64,000 bases of DNA from Frisingicoccus caecimuris (lineage in GTDB: Bacteria; Bacillota; Clostridia; Lachnospirales; Lachnospiraceae). A program made the translations under genes and the position numbers. The stretch covers positions 124,001-188,000 of the forward strand of contig NZ_SLXA01000002.1 in the NCBI RefSeq assembly GCF_004340975.1, written 5' to 3'. The notes under the pieces are model-generated. The model did not search any database. It was not told where the DNA came from and was given only the letters and a program-made list of their open reading frames with translations. Of the stretch, positions 8,654 through 18,512 are shown piece after piece (position 1 is the stretch's first letter; each line of letters starts with the position of its first letter).

Positions 8654-9877
8654 TTAACTGCGGTAATCCGCATTAATTTTTACATAATCATAGGTCAAAT
8701 CACATCCCCAGGCCGTTGCCGCTGCATTGCCCATCTTCACATCGGCAATGGCTGTCACTTCCGGCTCTGAGAGAATTTTAGTTGCCTCTTCTTCACTGTA
8801 TCCCGTAGATACACCGTTTTCCATAATCTTAATCTTACCGGCAGCACTTTCAAAGTACAGATCCACCACTTCCGGGTCAAACTGAACACCTGAATAACCC
8901 ATGGCGCATAAAATCCGTCCCCAGTTGGCATCATGGCCATAAATAGCCGCCTTTGTCAGACTGGAAGTTACCACGGATTTACTCAAAGTCACCGCATCTG
9001 CCTTTGTTTTAGCCCCGATGATCTTCACCTCAAAAAGCGCTGTTGCCCCTTCGCCGTCTCCTGCAATCTTTCGACAGAGATAGGTATTGACCGTATTCAA
9101 AGCCTTTTTAAAGGTTTCAAAGTCTTCACCCTTTTCTGTAATTTTCGGATTTTCCGCCATACCATTAGCCAGTAAAAGTACTGTATCATTAGTGGATGTA
9201 TCGCCATCCACAGAAACCATATTGTATGTATCTTTAATATCTTCACTTAAGGCTTCCTGAAGCAACTCTTTGGAAATGGCTGCATCGGTCGTGATAAAAC
9301 CGAGCATGGTACACATATTCGGATGAATCATACCTGAGCCTTTACACATACCACCCATAGTAACCGTCTTTCCGCCCAATGTAAATTCCACGGCGATTTC
9401 CTTAGGCACTGTATCTGTCGTCATGATGGCTCTGGCAGCCTCATGCCCTGCTTCAATCGTGTCCTTTTTAATTTCTGCCAGTTTTGCAGAACCAGCTTTA
9501 ATCCGGTCAATTGGCAGCTGCATGCCGATGACGCCGGTAGATGCCACTAAAACGCTTGTCTCCGGAAGATTTAAAACCACTGCAGCACCGCTGGCTGTCT
9601 CTTTACAATAACCGTAACCTTCCGCACCGGTGCAGGCGTTTGCAATACCCGAGTTGATAACTACTGCCTGGGCAAAAGGAGAATTCTTTACAATCTCCTG
9701 GTCCCATTTCACAGGAGCTGCTTTGACCACATTGGTCGTAAACGTTCCTGCTGCCATACATGGCTTCTGACTGTAAACAAGCGCCATATCTGTCCGGCCT
9801 TTATATTTAATTTCCGCTGCTGTCGCAGCCGCTTCAAATCCCTTTGCTGCGGTTACACCGCCCTCGATTGTTTTCAT
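8654..9877 (-). CDS. argJ: Bifunctional glutamate N-acetyltransferase / ornithine acetyltransferase
   Basis: Makes N-acetylglutamate and recycles the acetyl group from N-acetylornithine, giving the cyclic arginine pathway. The 407-residue precursor begins [17 protein letters not shown] and contains [10 protein letters not shown] followed by [11 protein letters not shown]: the Thr in CTML is the autocleavage site and catalytic nucleophile, with Cys where many homologues have Ala. [17 protein letters not shown] and a C-terminal VKINADYRS are typical. Cyclic operation fits the absence of argA and argE here. Third cistron order is argC-argJ-argB-argD, with short gaps of 11 and 38 nt around argJ. 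Confidence 0.95.
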   Translation of the reverse strand: MKTIEGGVTAAKGFEAAATAAEIKYKGRTDMALVYSQKPCMAAGTFTTNVVKAAPVKWDQEIVKNSPFAQAVVINSGIANACTGAEGYGYCKETASGAAVVLNLPETSVLVASTGVIGMQLPIDRIKAGSAKLAEIKKDTIEAGHEAARAIMTTDTVPKEIAVEFTLGGKTVTMGGMCKGSGMIHPNMCTMLGFITTDAAISKELLQEALSEDIKDTYNMVSVDGDTSTNDTVLLLANGMAENPKITEKGEDFETFKKALNTVNTYLCRKIAGDGEGATALFEVKIIGAKTKADAVTLSKSVVTSSLTKAAIYGHDANWGRILCAMGYSGVQFDPEVVDLYFESAAGKIKIMENGVSTGYSEEEATKILSEPEVTAIADVKMGNAAATAWGCDLTYDYVKINADYRS

Positions 9878-9888
9878 ATTTAACCTCC

Positions 9889-10929
9889 TTATGGGAACAT
9901 CGGCACCAGATTCAGGCCCTCGGCTTCATCCAGTCCGAAAATAAGATTCATGTTCTGAACCGCCTGTCCGGCTGCACCTTTTACCAGATTATCCAGAGCT
10001 CCCATCATGATCACACGATGGGTTCTCGGATCCACCTTAAAGTTAATATCCGTATAGTTACTGCCTTCTACCCAACGAGTCTCCGGACATATTCCCGGTT
10101 CCAGTACACGAACAAATTTTTCATCTTTATAGTATTTATCATAAGCAGCACGGATGTCCGCCTCCGTTACCCCTTCTTTTAAATTTGCATAGGCCGTTAC
10201 AAGAATCCCCCGGTTCATCGGCACCAAATGGGGCGTAAAGTTCAGAAGCAGCGGCTCACCGGCTGCATAACCGAGCTGTTCTTCAATCTCCGGTGTATGG
10301 CGGTGTGTTGTCACACCATAGGCCTTGATGTTCTCATTCACTTCACAGAAGAGATTATCCACTTTTGCGCCACGACCCGCACCGGAAGTTCCGGATTTTG
10401 CGTCAATGATGATCGACCGGGCGTCGATCAGCCCTTCTTTCACTAAAGGATAGGCTGTCAAAATCGAACACGTCGTATAACATCCCGGATTGGCGATCAG
10501 CCGCGCGCCCTTGATATCTTCCCGGTTGATCTCACAAAGTCCATAAACAGCCTCCGGGATAAATTCCGGCGACGCATGTTTAATGCCATACCATTTTTCA
10601 TAAACAGTCACATCCTTAATTCGAAAATCTGCACTCAGATCAATAATCTTTACTTTATTAAGAATTTCTTCACTGACAAGAGATGCACAGAGTCCCTGGG
10701 GTGTTGCCGTAAAGATCACATCAACAGCCTCCGCCAGTTCATCCAGATGATCGTCCTTACAAACGTCTTCCACAATCTGAAACATATTTCGGAACACATC
10801 ATAGTATTTCTTATCTATATAACTTCTGGAACCATACCAGACAATTTCCACATCCTTATGGCCATGAAGCAATCGCACAAGTTCCTGTCCGGCGTATCCT
10901 GTCGAACCAATAATCCCCGCTTTAATCAT
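9889..10929 (-). CDS. argC: N-acetyl-gamma-glutamyl-phosphate reductase
   Basis: NADPH-dependent reduction of acetylglutamyl phosphate to the semialdehyde. The 346-residue chain starts with the Rossmann motif GIIGSTGYAGQELVRLL, has the catalytic Cys in ANPGCYTT, the GTSGAGRGAK stretch and the catalytic His in THRHTPEIEEQL. It is the first gene of the operon, with AAGGGGA shortly before the ATG at 10929 and a good promoter about 40 nt upstream. Divergent argG lies 250 nt away. Confidence 0.95.
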   Translation of the reverse strand: MIKAGIIGSTGYAGQELVRLLHGHKDVEIVWYGSRSYIDKKYYDVFRNMFQIVEDVCKDDHLDELAEAVDVIFTATPQGLCASLVSEEILNKVKIIDLSADFRIKDVTVYEKWYGIKHASPEFIPEAVYGLCEINREDIKGARLIANPGCYTTCSILTAYPLVKEGLIDARSIIIDAKSGTSGAGRGAKVDNLFCEVNENIKAYGVTTHRHTPEIEEQLGYAAGEPLLLNFTPHLVPMNRGILVTAYANLKEGVTEADIRAAYDKYYKDEKFVRVLEPGICPETRWVEGSNYTDINFKVDPRTHRVIMMGALDNLVKGAAGQAVQNMNLIFGLDEAEGLNLVPMFP

Positions 10930-10964
10930 AGGTATTTCCCCTTCTTTCTGAAATGTCTTTTCCT

Positions 10965-10993
10965 ATAATAATACAATTTGGGAAAGCTGTAAA
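10965..10993 (-). promoter_or_regulatory. Putative sigma-A promoter of argCJBD
   Basis: TTTACA (-35, 10988-10993) and TATTAT (-10, 10965-10970) are 17 bases apart on the minus strand, about 36 nt before the argC start. Confidence 0.55.
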
Positions 10994-11003
10994 GACATAA
11001 TCT

Positions 11004-11080
11004 TAATAAATATTTATGTTTTATCAAAAATATACATTATTAGTGCATATTTCTGCTTATAAACTTATAAAAATACAAAA
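11004..11080. promoter_or_regulatory. Candidate ArgR (ARG box-like) sites between argC and argG
   Basis: AT-rich imperfect palindromes AATAAATATTTATG (11005-11018) and CTTATAAAAATACAAAA (11064-11080) resemble the Firmicutes ARG box (core AATAAAAATTCAA); the second matches the core at 11 of 13 positions by eye. They lie between the divergent promoters, as expected for repression or activation by arginine-bound ArgR. The region is AT-rich, so chance matches are likely. Confidence 0.35.
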
Positions 11081-11095
11081 TTTTGAAAAAAGATA

Positions 11096-11124
11096 TTGAT
11101 TTTTATAAAGAAGTGTTGTATATT
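11096..11124 (+). promoter_or_regulatory. Putative sigma-A promoter of argG
   Basis: TTGATT (-35, 11096-11101) and TATATT (-10, 11119-11124) are separated by exactly 17 bases, giving a leader of about 48 nt before the argG start. Confidence 0.6.
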
Positions 11125-11179
11125 ATGTGAGGACTACAAAAAACATGAAGATAAAATAGAATTTCAGGAGGTTGTTATT

Positions 11180-12403
11180 ATGAAAGAAAAAGTCATTTTG
11201 GCCTATTCCGGTGGTTTAGATACCACAGCGATCATTCCATGGCTGAAAGAGAATTTTGATTACGAAGTCATCTGCTGCTGCATCGACTGCGGTCAGGGCG
11301 AGGAATTGGATGGTCTTGAAGAACGTGCCAAACTGTCCGGCGCTTCCAAATTATATATTGAAAACATTATCGATGAATTTTGTGACGAATATATCGTTCC
11401 ATGCGTACAGGCCGGCGCTGTTTACGAGAATAAATATCTTCTCGGTACATCGATGGCCCGCCCGGTCATTGCAAAACGACTTGTAGAAATTGCGCGAAAG
11501 GAAAACGCTTCTGCTATCTGTCACGGTGCTACAGGAAAGGGCAACGACCAGATTCGTTTCGAACTGGGTATCAAAGCTCTGGCTCCTGATCTGAAGATTA
11601 TCGCTCCATGGCGTATGACCGACGTATGGACCATGCAGTCCCGTGAAGACGAAATTGAATACTGCAAGCAGCACGGTATCGATCTTCCTTTTGATGCAAG
11701 TCACAGCTACAGCCGCGATCGTAACTTATGGCATATCAGCCATGAAGGTCTGGAACTGGAAGACCCGGCCAACGAACCAAACTATGACGATCTTTTAGTT
11801 CTCGGCGTAACACCTGAAAAAGCTCCGGATGAGGCCGAATATGTAACAATGACTTTTGAGGCCGGCGTTCCTAAAACATTAAACGGAAAGGCTATGAAGG
11901 TTTCTGAAATCATTACCGAATTAAATAAACTCGGTGGCAAACACGGTATTGGTATTGTTGACATCGTAGAAAACCGTGTTGTAGGTATGAAATCCAGAGG
12001 TGTATACGAAACACCAGGCGGAACCATCCTTATGGAAGCTCATGATCAGCTGGAAGAACTGGTTCTCGACCGGGCTACTATGGAAGTAAAAAAGGATATG
12101 GGCAATAAAATGGCTCAGATCGTTTATGAAGGAAAATGGTTCACTCCCCTGCGTGAAGCTGTTCAGGCCTTTGTGGAATCTACACAGAAATATGTGACCG
12201 GTGAAGTAAAATTCAAACTTTACAAAGGTAATATCATCAAAGCAGGAACCACTTCCCCATATTCTCTGTACAGTGAATCTTTGGCTTCCTTCACCACCGG
12301 TGAATTATACGACCACCATGACGCTTCCGGCTTTATCACCCTCTTCGGACTTCCATTAAAAGTTCGTGCCATGATGCTGGCTGAAAACGAAAAAAACAAC
12401 TAA
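11180..12403 (+). CDS. argG: Argininosuccinate synthase
   Basis: Joins citrulline and aspartate using ATP. The 407-residue protein starts with the ATP-pyrophosphatase P-loop [17 protein letters not shown] and shows [21 protein letters not shown] and [15 protein letters not shown], all type 1 argininosuccinate synthase hallmarks. The ATG at 11180 follows CAGGAGG with seven to nine bases spacing; the frame extends upstream to 11096 but that region is the promoter. It is transcribed alone and divergently from argCJBD; argH, argF and carAB are not in the window. Confidence 0.95.
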   Translation: MKEKVILAYSGGLDTTAIIPWLKENFDYEVICCCIDCGQGEELDGLEERAKLSGASKLYIENIIDEFCDEYIVPCVQAGAVYENKYLLGTSMARPVIAKRLVEIARKENASAICHGATGKGNDQIRFELGIKALAPDLKIIAPWRMTDVWTMQSREDEIEYCKQHGIDLPFDASHSYSRDRNLWHISHEGLELEDPANEPNYDDLLVLGVTPEKAPDEAEYVTMTFEAGVPKTLNGKAMKVSEIITELNKLGGKHGIGIVDIVENRVVGMKSRGVYETPGGTILMEAHDQLEELVLDRATMEVKKDMGNKMAQIVYEGKWFTPLREAVQAFVESTQKYVTGEVKFKLYKGNIIKAGTTSPYSLYSESLASFTTGELYDHHDASGFITLFGLPLKVRAMMLAENEKNN

Positions 12404-12421
12404 TCTTTTGATAAAATCTTG

Positions 12422-12472
12422 ACAACAAAAAACGCTCTGCCTTACAATACAAGGTAGAGCATTTTTTGTTGT
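12422..12472 (+). terminator. Terminator of argG
   Basis: ACAACAAAAAACGCTCT and AGAGCATTTTTTGTTGT pair around an inner CTT/AAG step; the T-run follows the right arm of the GC core. It lies 18 nt after the argG stop. Confidence 0.8.
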
Positions 12473-12494
12473 TACAGTATCGAAAGGAAATCAT

Positions 12495-13805
12495 ATGCGT
12501 TTTACAACTAACATCCCATTTACAAAAGAAATACATAAAGACCCCAAGCCATTACCTCGAAACACCCAATATCTTCTGGTCGCACTGGCCCCTGCCTATT
12601 TTTTGTTTTTAGGCCTTATCCTCCAGCCTATTCCGGAAGTCATTCAGGGTCTGATCTCTATCGTTCTCGAACCAGACTTTTTGATCACGGACTATGTTGT
12701 GGTCGGCGGCGTGGGGGCTGCTCTCGTCAATGCCAGCCTGACCACACTCATGTGCCTTGGTCTCATGTATATTCTCAAGATGAACATTGACGGGACATCC
12801 ATTGCCGCCCTTTCACTGATGATGGGCTTTGCTTTGTTCGGAAAAAACATCGTCAATGTCTGGAGTATTATTTTTGGTGTTTTTATTTACGCCAAATATC
12901 ATAAAACCCATTTATCCAATTATCTTTACATTGGATTTTATGGAACAAGCTTATCTCCGATCATTACCCAGACAGCCCAACTGGGAAATTTTCCTCTGCC
13001 AATCCGTCTCCTGCTCAGTCTTCTTGTAGGCACTCTGATTGGTTTTGCCATGCCGCCGCTGTGTGCCCATCTTTACAATACCCATAAAGGTTTTTCTCTT
13101 TACAACGGTGGATTTGCCGCAGGTATCATTGCTACGATCATCATTTCTGTATTCAAGTCCTTCGGTGTTGAATTGGAAAGCCGTAAGCTTTGGGCCACTG
13201 GTTATAATACTCTTTTCGCAGAAGTTTTAATATCTTTCTTTGTTATACTCATCATAGCAGGCGCATTGTCCAGTCGAAATACTTTTCGAAAATATATGAA
13301 TATCCAAAAATATCCCGGTATCGGCGGAACGGATTTCACTTTCAGCGAAGGCTTCGGACCGACACTGGTGAATATGGGCGTCAACGGTATTTTTACAACC
13401 CTTTATCTGCTTGTCATCGGCGCAGATTTAAACGGTGCCAGTATCGGCGGCATTTTTACGATCGTCGGCTTCTCTGCCACCGGTAAGACCCTCCGGAACA
13501 TCACGCCGGTCATGCTTGGCATTACACTGTGCAGTCTGCCAAGTTCCTGGTCTATTACCGATCCATCAGCAGTCCTGGCCCTTCTCTTCGGCACAACAGT
13601 TGCACCAATTGCCGGTCAATTTGGCTTTTTTGCCGGGATTCTCGCCGGATTTATCCATGCAGCCGTTGCTACCAATATCGGTATCGTCTACGGTGGCATG
13701 AATCTGTATAACAACGGTTTTGCCGGAGGTGTCGTTGCCTCCTTCCTCGTACCGATTTTTAAATCTATTCAAAACCGTCAAGCCAAAGTTAAAGGTATTC
13801 TATAA
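12495..13805 (+). CDS. DUF1576 domain-containing membrane protein
   Basis: A 436-residue polytopic membrane protein with about ten hydrophobic helices and no recognised transport motif. The sequence matches the DUF1576 family pattern, including two internally similar halves: FYGTSLSPII with LYNTHKGFSLYNGGFAAGII in the first and GFSATGKTLRNITPVMLGI with GGMNLYNNGFAGGVVA in the second, suggesting an inverted or tandem duplication as in many channels and carriers. GGAAA precedes the ATG. Function is unknown. It sits alone between the argG terminator and the convergent carboxypeptidase gene. Confidence 0.75.
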   Translation: MRFTTNIPFTKEIHKDPKPLPRNTQYLLVALAPAYFLFLGLILQPIPEVIQGLISIVLEPDFLITDYVVVGGVGAALVNASLTTLMCLGLMYILKMNIDGTSIAALSLMMGFALFGKNIVNVWSIIFGVFIYAKYHKTHLSNYLYIGFYGTSLSPIITQTAQLGNFPLPIRLLLSLLVGTLIGFAMPPLCAHLYNTHKGFSLYNGGFAAGIIATIIISVFKSFGVELESRKLWATGYNTLFAEVLISFFVILIIAGALSSRNTFRKYMNIQKYPGIGGTDFTFSEGFGPTLVNMGVNGIFTTLYLLVIGADLNGASIGGIFTIVGFSATGKTLRNITPVMLGITLCSLPSSWSITDPSAVLALLFGTTVAPIAGQFGFFAGILAGFIHAAVATNIGIVYGGMNLYNNGFAGGVVASFLVPIFKSIQNRQAKVKGIL

Positions 13806-13832
13806 ACTTACGAGGAATACCAACGGATGTCT

Positions 13833-14759
13833 TTAAAAAATTAACCGCTCGTAAACCTCCACCGCATCGAGGATATTATACTGTTCTGTCTGGTGAGAAC
13901 CGCCGGCCCCGGCTGTTACCAGAATGTATTCCTGCCCATGAATATAGGCCAGGCTTGCAAGGCACAGCCCGGCTTCATCCGTATAGCCTGTCTTTCCTCC
14001 AAGAATAATCTCCTCTCCAAACGTTCTGTCTTTCAGAGCAATTTGTTCCAATCCCTTCGACAATGTACTCTGAAAAAAGAATCCCTCCGGATGAATGTTT
14101 GTTGGTTTCACTTCATAAGTCCAACTTGTAAAGGCCTCTCTGAAAATCCGATTCGACAAAGCATATTTTAACAAAATTGCCATGTCTTCCGCCGTTGTAT
14201 AATGATTTTCCGAATGAAGTCCGGTAACATTTGAAAAATGGGTATGTTCCATACCAAGCTCTTCCGCTTTTCGATTCATCAAATGTACAAAATCTGATTC
14301 CGTTCCTGACACATATCGGGCATAGGCCAGACAACACTCCGCTCCCGAAGGCAGCAAAATGCCATATAACAAATCCTTAAGACTTACTTTCTCTCCAGGC
14401 TGAAATCCGGCCATGGACGCATCCATTCCATATAAATCCTCAAATATAATTTTATCCAATACAACCTGTTCATCCAGATCTTTCGTATGCTCCACAGCTA
14501 CGATTGCTGTCATTATTTTTGTCAATGAGGCCGGATATATCTGCTCTCCGCCGTCTGTATCCATCAATATTTCCCCGGTGTCCGCATTGATCAGCACTGC
14601 ATAGGGACTGTAAATCTGACCTGAACGGCCGTTGACAACCTGAACATTATGATCCGGCAGCTTCACCGAAGCTGTCCGAATCCACTGCCCTGATACCATA
14701 CATATCGAAAAAACGGCGAAGATTCCTGCCATCATAACCAACTTTTGTTTTATATGCAT
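13833..14759 (-). CDS. Serine-type D-Ala-D-Ala carboxypeptidase (peptidase S11)
   Basis: Penicillin-binding DacA/DacF-like enzyme that trims the terminal D-Ala of peptidoglycan stem peptides outside the membrane. It has an N-terminal signal/anchor (about residues 8-25), the nucleophile tetrad SLTK in ASLTKIMTAIVAVEH, and GGKTGYTDEAG as the KTG box. The second motif reads SGAECC where SGN is usual, so the conserved Asn is replaced by Ala; this occurs in some S11 relatives. At 308 residues it lacks the C-terminal beta domain of DacA. It lies directly downstream of a VanRS-like pair but behind that pair's terminator, so co-regulation is possible but not shown. Confidence 0.85.
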   Translation of the reverse strand: MHIKQKLVMMAGIFAVFSICMVSGQWIRTASVKLPDHNVQVVNGRSGQIYSPYAVLINADTGEILMDTDGGEQIYPASLTKIMTAIVAVEHTKDLDEQVVLDKIIFEDLYGMDASMAGFQPGEKVSLKDLLYGILLPSGAECCLAYARYVSGTESDFVHLMNRKAEELGMEHTHFSNVTGLHSENHYTTAEDMAILLKYALSNRIFREAFTSWTYEVKPTNIHPEGFFFQSTLSKGLEQIALKDRTFGEEIILGGKTGYTDEAGLCLASLAYIHGQEYILVTAGAGGSHQTEQYNILDAVEVYERLIF

Positions 14760-14825
14760 CCTTTATTCCTCCTATTGCTCTTATTTTTCATTTTTCCCAA
14801 AATATTTATTTATAGAACAAAAAAA

Positions 14826-14858
14826 TCTCTGTTCCGTAGTTATTCTACCGAACAGAGA
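14826..14858 (-). terminator. Terminator of the VanRS-like operon
   Basis: TCTCTGTTC-C-GTAG pairs with CTAC-C-GAACAGAGA (one mismatch) and on the minus strand runs into TTTTTTGTTC. It lies 43 nt after the kinase stop and about 65 nt before the start of the carboxypeptidase gene. Confidence 0.75.
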
Positions 14859-14900
14859 CCTTCTGTTTTTCACTTCATTATTTAATTTTGAGAAAAATTA

Positions 14901-16049
14901 CTAAGCCGGAAGGGTTACACGGAATGTGGTCACTTCGCGGTCGCTCTCCGCCGTAATCGTCCCGCCATGAAGATCCACAATCTCCTTTGCTATGGCAAGT
15001 CCAAGCCCGGCGCCGCCCGTATTTGACCGCCGAGCCTCGTCAAGACGGAAGAATTTTTCAAAAATGGTTTCCAGCTTATGGGCCGGAATGGTTTTTCCAT
15101 GATTTCTGACAGCAACAACCACCTGTTCATGGACCTCCTGGGCCGTTACATCAATTTCTGTCCCCGGATAACTGTAAGCGATCGCATTTTTGAGAATATT
15201 ATTAAATACCCGGGCCAGCTTTTCCGAATCCCCATAAACAGATAACGGTTCATCCACATGAAGCTCTATACGGTTATCATTGGCAGCCAACAGCGGATAA
15301 AACTCGTCCGTCATCTGGACAAGCATATAAGACAGGTCAATTGTCTCTTTTTCGAGAACCATCTGCTGTAAATTATACCGGGTAATCTCAAAAAATTCGT
15401 TAATCAGCTTTTCCAGACGCAGCGCTTTTTCCAACGTAATATGAACATATTTTGCTTTCTGCTCCGCCGGCATGTCCGGCGCTTCATCTAAAAGACTCAG
15501 GTATCCAATGACCGATGTCAGCGGCGTCTTTAAGTCATGGGCCAGATAGGTGATCAGATCATTCTTCCTTTGGGCTTCATCTTTAAGGGCCTGCTCATTT
15601 CGCTGCATCCGGTTCTTGATCGCCGCTATCTGAACCGAGACTTCCGAATATTTCTCCAGAAAAACATCAGAAACATCTATATCCTTTGACATATACTTCT
15701 GAACTCCATTACCTATTTCCGTCATCGCCGCCTTCAACTGTTTACCGGCTTTATAACGCGATACCAAATAGAGCATGACGAGCCATATACATGCCACAAA
15801 CACCATGACCCAAAACAAAAATATCTTAAATCCTCCGATATCCAGGTCCCGGACATAAACGCTCTCCTTTGTATAGGGTTCAACCATCAATCTTGTTGTC
15901 AGTAAATGCCCTTCAAACCAATCCATGAAAAAGCCATTAAGCGCCACATCAAAAAGCATATACAGCAGCTGACAGCCGAGATATGCTGCCATAATGAGCA
16001 AAATAAGTTTTATAACCGAGAAAATTCTATCTTTCAATTTTATAACCAC
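14901..16049 (-). CDS. VanS-like sensor histidine kinase
   Basis: Membrane kinase of 382 residues. Two TM segments (about residues 12-35 and 75-97) enclose a short external loop of about 40 residues, as in small-loop VanS proteins of the VanB/VanG type. The H-box is LAHDLKTPLTSVIGYLSLL, the N-box NILKNAIAYS, and the ATP lid GGAGLGLAIAKEIVDLHGG. The start is GTG at 16049, overlapping the regulator by 23 nt; a TTG at 16037 is the alternative. No vanH, vanA/B ligase or vanX genes are nearby, so this is not a resistance cluster; such orphan VanRS-like pairs are common in Lachnospiraceae and may sense cell wall stress. Confidence 0.85.
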   Translation of the reverse strand: MVIKLKDRIFSVIKLILLIMAAYLGCQLLYMLFDVALNGFFMDWFEGHLLTTRLMVEPYTKESVYVRDLDIGGFKIFLFWVMVFVACIWLVMLYLVSRYKAGKQLKAAMTEIGNGVQKYMSKDIDVSDVFLEKYSEVSVQIAAIKNRMQRNEQALKDEAQRKNDLITYLAHDLKTPLTSVIGYLSLLDEAPDMPAEQKAKYVHITLEKALRLEKLINEFFEITRYNLQQMVLEKETIDLSYMLVQMTDEFYPLLAANDNRIELHVDEPLSVYGDSEKLARVFNNILKNAIAYSYPGTEIDVTAQEVHEQVVVAVRNHGKTIPAHKLETIFEKFFRLDEARRSNTGGAGLGLAIAKEIVDLHGGTITAESDREVTTFRVTLPA

Positions 16050-16722
16050 ACCCCCAGACCGTTTTAATATACTTCGGATTCTCGAAGGAATCCCCCATCT
16101 TTTCCCTTAAATGACGGATATGGACGGTGATCGTATTATTTTTTTTGCTGAAATATTCATCTCCCCAGATTTCGTGAAACAGCTCCTCCGAACTGACCAC
16201 ATTTCCCTTTTTTTCCACCAGAATCCGAAGAATTGAAAACTCTGTCGGCGTCAAAGACAGGGGCTTTTCATTCAATGTACATTCATGATTTTTTACATTG
16301 ATGACCAGACCGGAATGTATCAAAACATCCGACGTTTCCTCTTTGCCTGTATTATACCGTTTATACCGCCGCAGCTGGGCCTTGACCCGGGCTACCAGTT
16401 CCAGAGGCAGAAAGGGTTTGGTAATATAGTCATCTGCCCCAAGTGTCAGGCCGGTAACCTTATCCACTTCCTCGCCCTTGGCTGTAAGCATAATCACCGG
16501 ATAATTATATTTTTCCCGTATTTTCCGACAAATGTCAAAACCATTCATATCCGGAAGCATAACATCTAAAATGGCCATATCCAGTGTTTCATTATCGATA
16601 CAACGGAGCGCATCCTTTGCCGAATAAAATTTAAATACCTGAAAATTCTCATTTTCCAGATACAGGGCAACCAAATCCGCTATCTCCTGTTCGTCATCCA
16701 CAATTAAAATTTTTTCACTCAT
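16027..16722 (-). CDS. VanR-like OmpR-family response regulator
   Basis: 231 residues: receiver domain with ILIVDDEQEIADLVALYL, phospho-acceptor in MAILDVMLPDMNGFD and switch residues TAKGEEVDKVTGLTLGADDY, ITKPF; then an OmpR winged helix with LTPTEFSILRILVEKKG, ITVHIRHLREKMGD and YIKTVWGCGYKIE. The wording around TLGADDYITKPFLPLELVARVKAQLRR is typical for the VanR family. It is translationally coupled to the kinase gene. Likely targets are its own promoter and possibly the adjacent D,D-carboxypeptidase; neither is proven here. Confidence 0.85.
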   Translation of the reverse strand: MSEKILIVDDEQEIADLVALYLENENFQVFKFYSAKDALRCIDNETLDMAILDVMLPDMNGFDICRKIREKYNYPVIMLTAKGEEVDKVTGLTLGADDYITKPFLPLELVARVKAQLRRYKRYNTGKEETSDVLIHSGLVINVKNHECTLNEKPLSLTPTEFSILRILVEKKGNVVSSEELFHEIWGDEYFSKKNNTITVHIRHLREKMGDSFENPKYIKTVWGCGYKIER

Positions 16723-16830
16723 GGTCTATCCCCCTCGTCTCAAGACCATTATACAGGAAACTGTTTCAAAAATCTTTAATATTTTCCTAAGTTTTTAGCA
16801 GCCCCTCCAAAACCTTTTGCCAGCGAAATC

Positions 16831-18357
16831 CTACTCGCCGTCTTCTGCCATTTTTCTTGCCTGTTCTTTCTGAACCTCCGGCAAACCGGAAAGCATTGGT
16901 GTCAGATTTGGATCCGTTTTTGAGATTTTCCGCCCAATATAATTCTTCGTAATGGCAAATACCGTACCGGAAAGGGTCAGTACGCCGATTAAGTTCGGAA
17001 TAGCCATCAGACCATTTAATGTATCGGCAATATCCCATGCCAGATCAAAACTCATCGTTGCTCCAAAAACGATACAGATGACAAAAATCACTTTATAAGC
17101 AATCGTAGCCTTCGTCCCAAAAAGGAATTCACAGGCCTTTGTTCCATAAAATGACCAGCCAAGAACTGTGGAGAACGCAAATAAGGCTACGGCAACCGCC
17201 ACAAAAATTCCTGCGGCTGAACCAAATCTTAAGGCCATCGCTTCACTGACAAGGGAAGCGCCTGTTGATTCACTTAAAACTTCACCGGTCTGAAGATCAA
17301 TAAGGCCTGAATTTAACACGGTAAATGCAGTCAGTGTACATACGATGATCGTATCAAAGAATACTTCAAAGATTCCCCACATTCCCTGAACGACCGGTTC
17401 TTTAACGTTGGATGCGGAATGAACCATAACAGACGAACCAAGACCGGCCTCATTAGAGAACACACCCCGTTTAAATCCCATGGTTATCGCATTTTTAATC
17501 AAAGTTCCCACAGCCGCTCCGGCCACAGCCTGAAGTCCGAAAGCGCCCCTGAAAATAGCGCCGAAAACCGCCGGAACCGAACCGATATTCATAATCAGTG
17601 TTGTCACCGTACCGATAATATAAATGAGTGCCATGAAAGGTACGATTTTTTCTGTCACACTACCGATGGCTTTGATACCGCCCAGAATGACCAGGGCCGC
17701 TAAAAGAGCTAACAAAACACCGATAATAATCTGAGGTGTAATGCTTCCGATGACCGTTTCAGGCAGACGGAAGGCATCCACGATGGAACTGGTAATCTCA
17801 TGTACCTGGGTCATATTGCCGATACCAAAACTGGCAAACATACAAAACAGTGAAAAAAGTACAGCAAGAAACTTGCCAAGGCTTTTACAGCCCTTTTTAG
17901 AACCAAGGCCGTCCAACAGATAATACATGGCTCCGCCGGACCATTCACCCTTGCTGTTTTTTCTACGGTAATAGATACCAAGAACATTCTCCGAATAATT
18001 GGTCATCATACCAAAAAAGGCAGAAACCCACATCCAGAATACCGCGCCGGCGCCGCCGACTACAATAGCACTGCTGACCCCGGCAATATTACCCACACCA
18101 ATGGTAGCCGCCAAAGCTGTCGATAAGGCCTGAAACTGGGAAATAGACTTCTCATGCTTGGCCGTGTGAGCACGGACATCTTTCTTCTTGAAAATGGCAA
18201 GGAAAGTGGTATCCATCCACTCCTTAAAATGAACTAACTGGAAAAATTTCATTCCTACCGTCATAATAATGCCTGTTGAGATAATAAGGACAAGCATCGG
18301 GATTCCCCATACGACGCCATTGATCGCACTGTTGATTTTTGTAATTTGTTCAATCAT
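16831..18357 (-). CDS. Alanine/glycine:cation symporter (AGCS family)
   Basis: Inner-membrane sodium- or proton-coupled uptake of alanine or glycine. The 508-residue protein has about eleven TM helices and the AGCS signatures ALAATIGVGNIAGVSSAI, GGAGAVFWMWVSAFFGM, FKRGVFSNEAGLGSS. The start at 18357 (MIEQITKIN) is set by AGGAGG eight bases upstream; the frame is open to 18402 but without a ribosome site. Transcribed alone; the aconitase terminator lies upstream. A second AGCS gene occurs at 46156. Confidence 0.9.
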   Translation of the reverse strand: MIEQITKINSAINGVVWGIPMLVLIISTGIIMTVGMKFFQLVHFKEWMDTTFLAIFKKKDVRAHTAKHEKSISQFQALSTALAATIGVGNIAGVSSAIVVGGAGAVFWMWVSAFFGMMTNYSENVLGIYYRRKNSKGEWSGGAMYYLLDGLGSKKGCKSLGKFLAVLFSLFCMFASFGIGNMTQVHEITSSIVDAFRLPETVIGSITPQIIIGVLLALLAALVILGGIKAIGSVTEKIVPFMALIYIIGTVTTLIMNIGSVPAVFGAIFRGAFGLQAVAGAAVGTLIKNAITMGFKRGVFSNEAGLGSSVMVHSASNVKEPVVQGMWGIFEVFFDTIIVCTLTAFTVLNSGLIDLQTGEVLSESTGASLVSEAMALRFGSAAGIFVAVAVALFAFSTVLGWSFYGTKACEFLFGTKATIAYKVIFVICIVFGATMSFDLAWDIADTLNGLMAIPNLIGVLTLSGTVFAITKNYIGRKISKTDPNLTPMLSGLPEVQKEQARKMAEDGE

Positions 18358-18423
18358 AACATTTTCCTCCTGAGTTTTTGGCTTTAAGGATTTCGGTATC
18401 AAAAGCCTTTACGCATAAAAAAT

Positions 18424-18452
18424 GGAGTATTCCCGTTTTTTAGGAATACTCC
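18424..18452 (-). terminator. Terminator after the aconitase-family gene
   Basis: GGAGTATTCC and GGAATACTCC form a perfect 10-bp stem with a 9-nt loop; on the minus strand it is followed by ATTTTTTA. It lies 60 nt after the hydratase stop. Confidence 0.8.
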
Positions 18453-18512
18453 GTCGTATTAAGTTGATTATAATCAAAAATCAGATAGGCGTCAATCCCT
18501 TTTTTGTCAAGA

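Noticed and set aside
14901-16722. Vancomycin resistance cluster
   Set aside because: Only VanR/VanS-like regulators are present; no D-Ala-D-Lac or D-Ala-D-Ser ligase, VanH, VanX or VanT gene is near.
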